From assembly GCF_025465545.1 (NCBI RefSeq), contig NZ_JAODMK010000047.1, positions 1 through 43,812 on the forward strand: a DNA stretch of 43,812 nucleotides, in the 5' to 3' direction. Below the pieces are notes generated by a model, which ran no database searches, was not told where the DNA came from, and worked only from the letters and a program-made list of their open reading frames with translations. This DNA is from Naasia sp. GTDB taxonomy: Bacteria; Actinomycetota; Actinomycetes; Actinomycetales; Microbacteriaceae. The number at the start of each line of letters is the position of its first letter. Position 1 is the first letter of the stretch. Below are positions 40,863 through 43,812 of the stretch, in pieces. The position numbers were made by a program, and so were the translations under genes.

Positions 40863-41468
40863 ATGGATGAGAACACGTCGGTCCTCGCGTCGGCCATCGG
40901 AGGCCGCGTCCGCCAGGAACGACAGTCCCGCCGCTGGAGCCTCGAACAGCTGGCCGACGCCGCCGGCGTGAGCAGGCGGATGCTCATCAACGTGGAGCAG
41001 GGGGCCGCGAACCCGAGCGTGGGAACCCTTCTGAGGATCGGCGACGCATTGGGGGTAGGGCTGCCGGCTCTCGTCGAGGCGCCGCGTCCCAGGCCGCTCA
41101 AGGTCACCCGCCGAGCTGAGGGAGCCGCGCTGTGGAGCGGGCAGTTCGGCGGACGTGGTCTGCTCGTGGCGGGAACAGAGTCGCCCGATGTCCTCGAGCT
41201 CTGGGATTGGACCCTGGGCCCCAACGATCGTCATGCGAGCGAAGCCCACGCCCTGGGCACGAAGGAGCTCCTGCAGGTGCAGGAGGGAACCATCACCGTC
41301 GAGGTCGGAGACCGATCCGTGACTCTCGACGCGGGCGACGCCGTGACCTTCTCCGGCGATGTGGCGCACTCCTACGCCAACCTCGATGCGCGGCTGGCGC
41401 GGTTCTCGCTCGCCGTCTTCGAGCCTGCCGTCGGCTCCGGAACTCGTGCGGAGGTTTCCCATGCCTGA
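40863..41468 (+). CDS. XRE-cupin transcriptional regulator
   Basis: A 201-residue regulator. The N-terminal XRE helix-turn-helix covers about residues 10-68: IGGRVRQERQSRRWSLEQLA, DAAGVSRRMLINVEQGAANP, VGTLLRIGDALGV. A linker leads to a small C-terminal cupin barrel (about 105-190) with LELWDWTLGPNDRHASEAHA, LLQVQEGTITVEVGD, VTLDAGDAVTFSGDVAHSYA. Such cupin domains bind small ligands, often amino acids or polyamines. The ATG is fixed by the -10 box six bases upstream. The last 8 bases overlap the B3/B4 gene. It probably represses its own cassette through the TGCAC sites. Confidence 0.93.
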   Translation: MDENTSVLASAIGGRVRQERQSRRWSLEQLADAAGVSRRMLINVEQGAANPSVGTLLRIGDALGVGLPALVEAPRPRPLKVTRRAEGAALWSGQFGGRGLLVAGTESPDVLELWDWTLGPNDRHASEAHALGTKELLQVQEGTITVEVGDRSVTLDAGDAVTFSGDVAHSYANLDARLARFSLAVFEPAVGSGTRAEVSHA

Positions 41469-42195
41469 TTCCGGCGCACTGCAGGCGTTCCTCGATGGCG
41501 CCCAGGTGCACAGGGCGGTGTTCGAGCTCCGGCCCGACTATCGGGCGATGCTGCTCGCCGTCGACGGGCTCGCCCCCGGAGGCGGCGACCGGGGGAGCAG
41601 CGCCCTCGTCGAGGCCGCGGAAGCGGCGGCCCGGAAGGCTCTGCGAGAACGGCCCGTCGAGGAGCTCCCGCACGTCGCAGCATGGCGGGAGGCGTACCGC
41701 CAGTTCGGCGCCAAGCCGCAGAGGACACGCAACAGCCTCGAGGCGCTGATGCGCCGAGGGGTCGAGGGCCTGCCCCGCGTGAACCGGGTGACGGACCTCT
41801 ACAACGCCATCTCGGTGCTCCATCACATTCCGGTGGGCGGGGAGGATCTCACGCGCTATGTGGGCCCTCCGCGCCTTCTCCGTGCCGTCGGGACCGAAGT
41901 CTTCGACACCATCGCCGGCGGCGCCGAGGTGAACGAGCATCCTGAGGAGGGTGAAGTCGTCTGGTGCGACGAGGCCGGCGTGACCTGCCGGCGCTGGAAT
42001 TGGCGCCAGGGGCGCCGCACGCAGCTCGGTGCAGGCACCACCGCGGCGCTGTTCATCCTCGACGCGCTGCACCCGATGACCGATATGGCCCTGCTGGCGG
42101 CAACGGAGCACCTCGCGGGGGAACTCCGCGGACTGGGACCAGACGTCCAGGTCGTCCGTCGCCTCATCTCGGCCGTCGACGCAGCGGAGGCGTGA
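41461..42195 (+). CDS. Stand-alone B3/B4 domain protein
   Basis: A 244-residue protein of the B3/B4 (tRNA-synthetase beta, editing) family. The key region is WREAYRQFGAKPQRTRNSLE with ALMRRGV, then GLPRVNRVTDLYNAISVLHH and IPVGGEDL, the block seen in stand-alone B3/4 proteins, followed by the strand EEGEVVWCDEAGVTCRRWNW and TTAALFILDALHP. In PheRS the B3/B4 domain removes mischarged Tyr from tRNA-Phe; free-standing versions may deacylate or bind amino acid conjugates, but activity is not established here. The start overlaps the regulator stop by eight bases, and an EamA transporter follows. Confidence 0.88.
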   Translation: MPDSGALQAFLDGAQVHRAVFELRPDYRAMLLAVDGLAPGGGDRGSSALVEAAEAAARKALRERPVEELPHVAAWREAYRQFGAKPQRTRNSLEALMRRGVEGLPRVNRVTDLYNAISVLHHIPVGGEDLTRYVGPPRLLRAVGTEVFDTIAGGAEVNEHPEEGEVVWCDEAGVTCRRWNWRQGRRTQLGAGTTAALFILDALHPMTDMALLAATEHLAGELRGLGPDVQVVRRLISAVDAAEA

Positions 42196-42252
42196 CGTGC
42201 TCGTCCGCCACGTCGACGCGATCCGCACGTCGCGCTCGTCCAGGGCCCGCCG

Positions 42253-43158
42253 ATGAGCCGAGCGGAGCGCCGAGCGACCACCGTTCCTCCGTGGGCGCTC
42301 GCCGTGGCCGCGATGCTCTCGGTGCAACTGGGATCGGCGCTGTCGGTGGGGCTCATCGCGCAGGTCGGGCCGGCAGGCACCGCCTGGCTGAGGTTGACCA
42401 TGGGGGCGCTCATCTTCCTGGTGCTGGCACGTCCGTCGCTTCGCTCTCTGCGCAGGCGTGACGTGCCCGCGCTCCTTGGTCTGGGCGCCGCAACCGGCCT
42501 GATGACGGTCTCCTTCCTCGCCGCGATCGAGCGCATTCCCCTCGGTACGGCGGTGTCGATCGAGTTCCTCGGTCCCTTGACCGTTGCGGCGATCCGGACC
42601 GGCAATCGCCGCGCGTTGGCCTGGCCGGCTCTGGCGCTGGTCGGTGTCGTCCTCCTCACCGAGCCCTGGCGGGGCGAGATCGACCTCCTCGGCGTCGCAT
42701 TCGCCGGACTGGCCGCGATCGGCTGGGGCGTCTACATCCTGCTCACCCAGCGGGTCGGGGACAGCTTCACGGGGATCACGGCTCTGGCCCTCACGATTCC
42801 CGTCGCCGCCGTGACGGCTGCCTTCGTCGGTATCCCTCAAGCGGCCGGGCATCTCACCTGGGGCGCGCTCGCTGTGGCGGCTGGGCTCGCACTCCTGCTG
42901 CCGGTGCTGCCGTTCGCGCTCGAGATGCTCGCACTGCGTCACATGACAGCGACCGCCTTCGGGACCCTGATGGCTCTCGAGCCCGCGATCGGAGTGGTCC
43001 TCGGCCTGATCGTGCTGCACCAGCAGCCCTCGCTGATCCAGGTGGCCGCGATCGTCCTCGTCGTGGTCGCGGGCGCAGCGGCACAACGGGGAGGCGACCG
43101 CCGCCGGCAGACTGACGAGCCGACGCGGAACGCCCCCTTGCCTCAGCTCATCGAATGA
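42253..43158 (+). CDS. EamA-family (DMT) transporter
   Basis: A 301-residue protein with ten predicted membrane helices arranged as two EamA repeats. The first runs from WALAVAAMLSVQLGSALSVG to ALALVGVVLLTEPW and the second from VAFAGLAAIGWGVYILLTQR to IVLVVVAGAAAQR; each ends in the typical G-x-x-L/V run. The RhtA-like pattern (AWLRLTMGALIFLVLARPSL and LMALEPAIGVVLGLIVL) suggests amino acid or metabolite export. It lies 57 bases after the B3/B4 gene in the same direction and is probably part of the XRE-cupin cassette. No strong ribosome site precedes the ATG. Confidence 0.9.
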   Translation: MSRAERRATTVPPWALAVAAMLSVQLGSALSVGLIAQVGPAGTAWLRLTMGALIFLVLARPSLRSLRRRDVPALLGLGAATGLMTVSFLAAIERIPLGTAVSIEFLGPLTVAAIRTGNRRALAWPALALVGVVLLTEPWRGEIDLLGVAFAGLAAIGWGVYILLTQRVGDSFTGITALALTIPVAAVTAAFVGIPQAAGHLTWGALAVAAGLALLLPVLPFALEMLALRHMTATAFGTLMALEPAIGVVLGLIVLHQQPSLIQVAAIVLVVVAGAAAQRGGDRRRQTDEPTRNAPLPQLIE

Positions 43159-43217
43159 CAGCGCCGCCCCACCAGGCGGTGGCAACCCAACGAGACACGT
43201 CACCAGACGGAGGACGC

Positions 43218-43562
43218 ATGTTCAGTTCCACCTTCATCTTCGAGTCGAAGGAGTACGACGCGGAATTCCACGAGCGCAACGACGACATCGCGGCACGGGC
43301 CCGGCTGATCGACGGCTTCCTCGGCGAGGAGGAGTGGCACAACGCCGAGACCGGGCTGCACGGCGAGGTCTACTACTGGTCCACCCGGGAGGCCCTCACC
43401 GAGTTGATCGGAATGGGGGTGCACCGCGAGGCCAAGAAGCTCCACGACCGCTGGATCGGCCGATACAAAGTGGTCATCGCTGAGGTCCTCACGATATACG
43501 GCGACCCTGATCTCGCGCTGTCCCACCAGCCGGCGCTTCCGGAGGACGCTCCTCGCGCCTGA
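43218..43562 (+). CDS. ABM-fold protein, YqjZ-like
   Basis: A 114-residue protein. RARLIDGFLGEEEWHNAETG, LHGEVYYWSTREALTELIGM and AKKLHDRWIGRYKVVIAEVL follow the YqjZ-type ABM/DABB pattern (G-F/Y-L-G-x-E, then v-x-Y-W, then R-x-x-W-x-x-x-Y). The catalytic role is unknown. An ACGGAGGACGC ribosome site precedes the ATG. It lies 59 bases after the transporter and may be read with it or alone. It is the last intact gene before the integrase remnant. Confidence 0.75.
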   Translation: MFSSTFIFESKEYDAEFHERNDDIAARARLIDGFLGEEEWHNAETGLHGEVYYWSTREALTELIGMGVHREAKKLHDRWIGRYKVVIAEVLTIYGDPDLALSHQPALPEDAPRA

Positions 43563-43591
43563 GAGTTCGAGAGCTGCCAGCGGGCCGCCGC

Positions 43592-43622
43592 GCGCTGTGT
43601 GCCCGTGGGGCTCGAACCCAGG
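43592..43622 (-). other. tRNA-like 3' fragment, candidate attachment site
   Basis: On the minus strand this reads GGTTCGAGCCCCACGGGCAC, which has the T-loop TTCGAGC flanked by GGG/CCC stem bases and a following acceptor-like stretch. Only the 3' third of a tRNA is present; the 5' part is replaced by integrase coding sequence. One outer T-stem pair is mismatched and no CCA is encoded. This is what an att duplicate left by tRNA-targeted integration looks like. No intact tRNA gene is in the window to compare. Confidence 0.4.
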
Positions 43623-43629
43623 ACACATC

Positions 43630-43812
43630 GGCTACCGCCGCATCTCCGACCACCGGGTGCTGCCTCGGTTCGGCGGGCGCAAGGTCGGCACCCTCACGCG
43701 CGCCGACGTGCGGTCCTGGCTGGCCGAGATGACGGCCGAGGGACTGGCCCCGGCTACGGTGCAGCACCACTACGTCGCGCTACGCAAGGCGATGAAGTTC
43801 GCCCAGCACGAG
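43630..43812 (+). CDS. Tyrosine-type integrase fragment (5'-truncated, runs off the window)
   Basis: The frame encodes GYRRISDHRVLPRFGGRKVG, TLTRADVRSWLAEMTAEGLA, PATVQHHYVALRKAMKFAQH-E up to the window edge. This is the SAM-like core-binding domain of phage-type integrases (L-x-x-I/V-L-P-x-F/L-G, L-T-x-x-D-V, GLAPATV). The usual 50-70 residue arm-binding N-terminus is missing: the open frame passes back through the tRNA-like fragment to a GTG at 43597 without family sequence. It therefore looks like a remnant joined at an att site, although the 3' part, with the catalytic R-H-R-Y residues, is beyond the window. Confidence 0.75.

Noticed and set aside
40484-40870. A 128-codon plus-strand frame ahead of the XRE gene
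   Set aside because: Its translation is Arg/Pro/Cys-rich without pattern and passes through palindrome copy C; the alternative frame with protein-like sequence is preferred as a decayed gene.
43563-43629. Intact tRNA gene before the integrase
   Set aside because: Only the T-arm and acceptor-like 3' end are present; no anticodon or D arm can be folded.

Overview
This window is chromosomal DNA from a high-GC Gram-positive bacterium. The roughly 70% GC content, heavy use of GTG starts, ATGA/GTGA/TGATG gene overlaps, many leaderless -10 motifs (TANNNT about 6 nt before the start codon), paired HAIR and CIRCE heat-shock operators, and a MoxR/DUF58/transglutaminase operon all point to an actinobacterium, most likely family Microbacteriaceae. 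The family assignment is inference from gene content, not from a marker gene.

Layout. 1-5.2 kb: 3' end of sucD, a 56-nt palindrome, a DUF6350-like membrane protein, purN-purH, and a membrane-anchored dimethylargininase-like protein. 5.2-9.75 kb: a possible leader peptide ahead of a heterodimeric ABC exporter pair, then an opposing GNAT / alkyltransferase-like (ATL) pair. 9.8-11.7 kb: icd and an hsp20 gene facing each other across a strong hairpin, with hsp20 under a HAIR plus CIRCE promoter. 11.9-15.7 kb: a ROK kinase-nagB-nagA amino-sugar operon converging on purU. 15.7-23.2 kb: an MFS pump, a five-gene run (small membrane protein, MoxR, DUF58, transglutaminase, MFS). 23.2-25.5 kb: a ZTP (pfl) riboswitch ahead of glyA-folD. 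25.5-28.7 kb: pxpABC (5-oxoprolinase) divergent from an aldose epimerase, with promoters interlocked in 37 bp. 28.8-33.5 kb: small orphan proteins, a CPA1 cation/proton antiporter, a MalY/PatB lyase and a CYTH protein. 33.7-39.9 kb: a TetR-like regulator and a four-gene signalling operon (lone receiver, PAS-rich hybrid kinase, NarL-type regulator, and a membrane kinase-like protein lacking an ATPase domain). 40-43.8 kb: a more accessory end with a repeated palindrome, a decayed gene, an XRE-cupin / B3-B4 / EamA cassette, two ABM-fold proteins, and a 5'-truncated integrase abutting a tRNA-like 3' fragment.

How genes connect. Several genes handle one-carbon units and purines: GlyA and FolD make 5,10-methylene- and 10-formyl-THF, PurN and PurH consume formyl-THF, PurU hydrolyses it, and the riboswitch ligand ZTP/ZMP is the PurH substrate that builds up when formyl-THF is short. 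NagK-like kinase, NagB and NagA form an N-acetylglucosamine catabolic route. PxpABC returns 5-oxoproline to glutamate.

Most notable for follow-up: the kinase-like protein without ATPase in the signalling operon, the XRE-cupin/B3-B4/EamA cassette with a phased TGCAC operator, three copies of a dispersed palindrome of about 57 bp, the HAIR/CIRCE double operator, and pervasive leaderless promoters, two of which reuse the stop codon of the upstream gene. No CRISPR array, rRNA, intact tRNA or IS element was seen.
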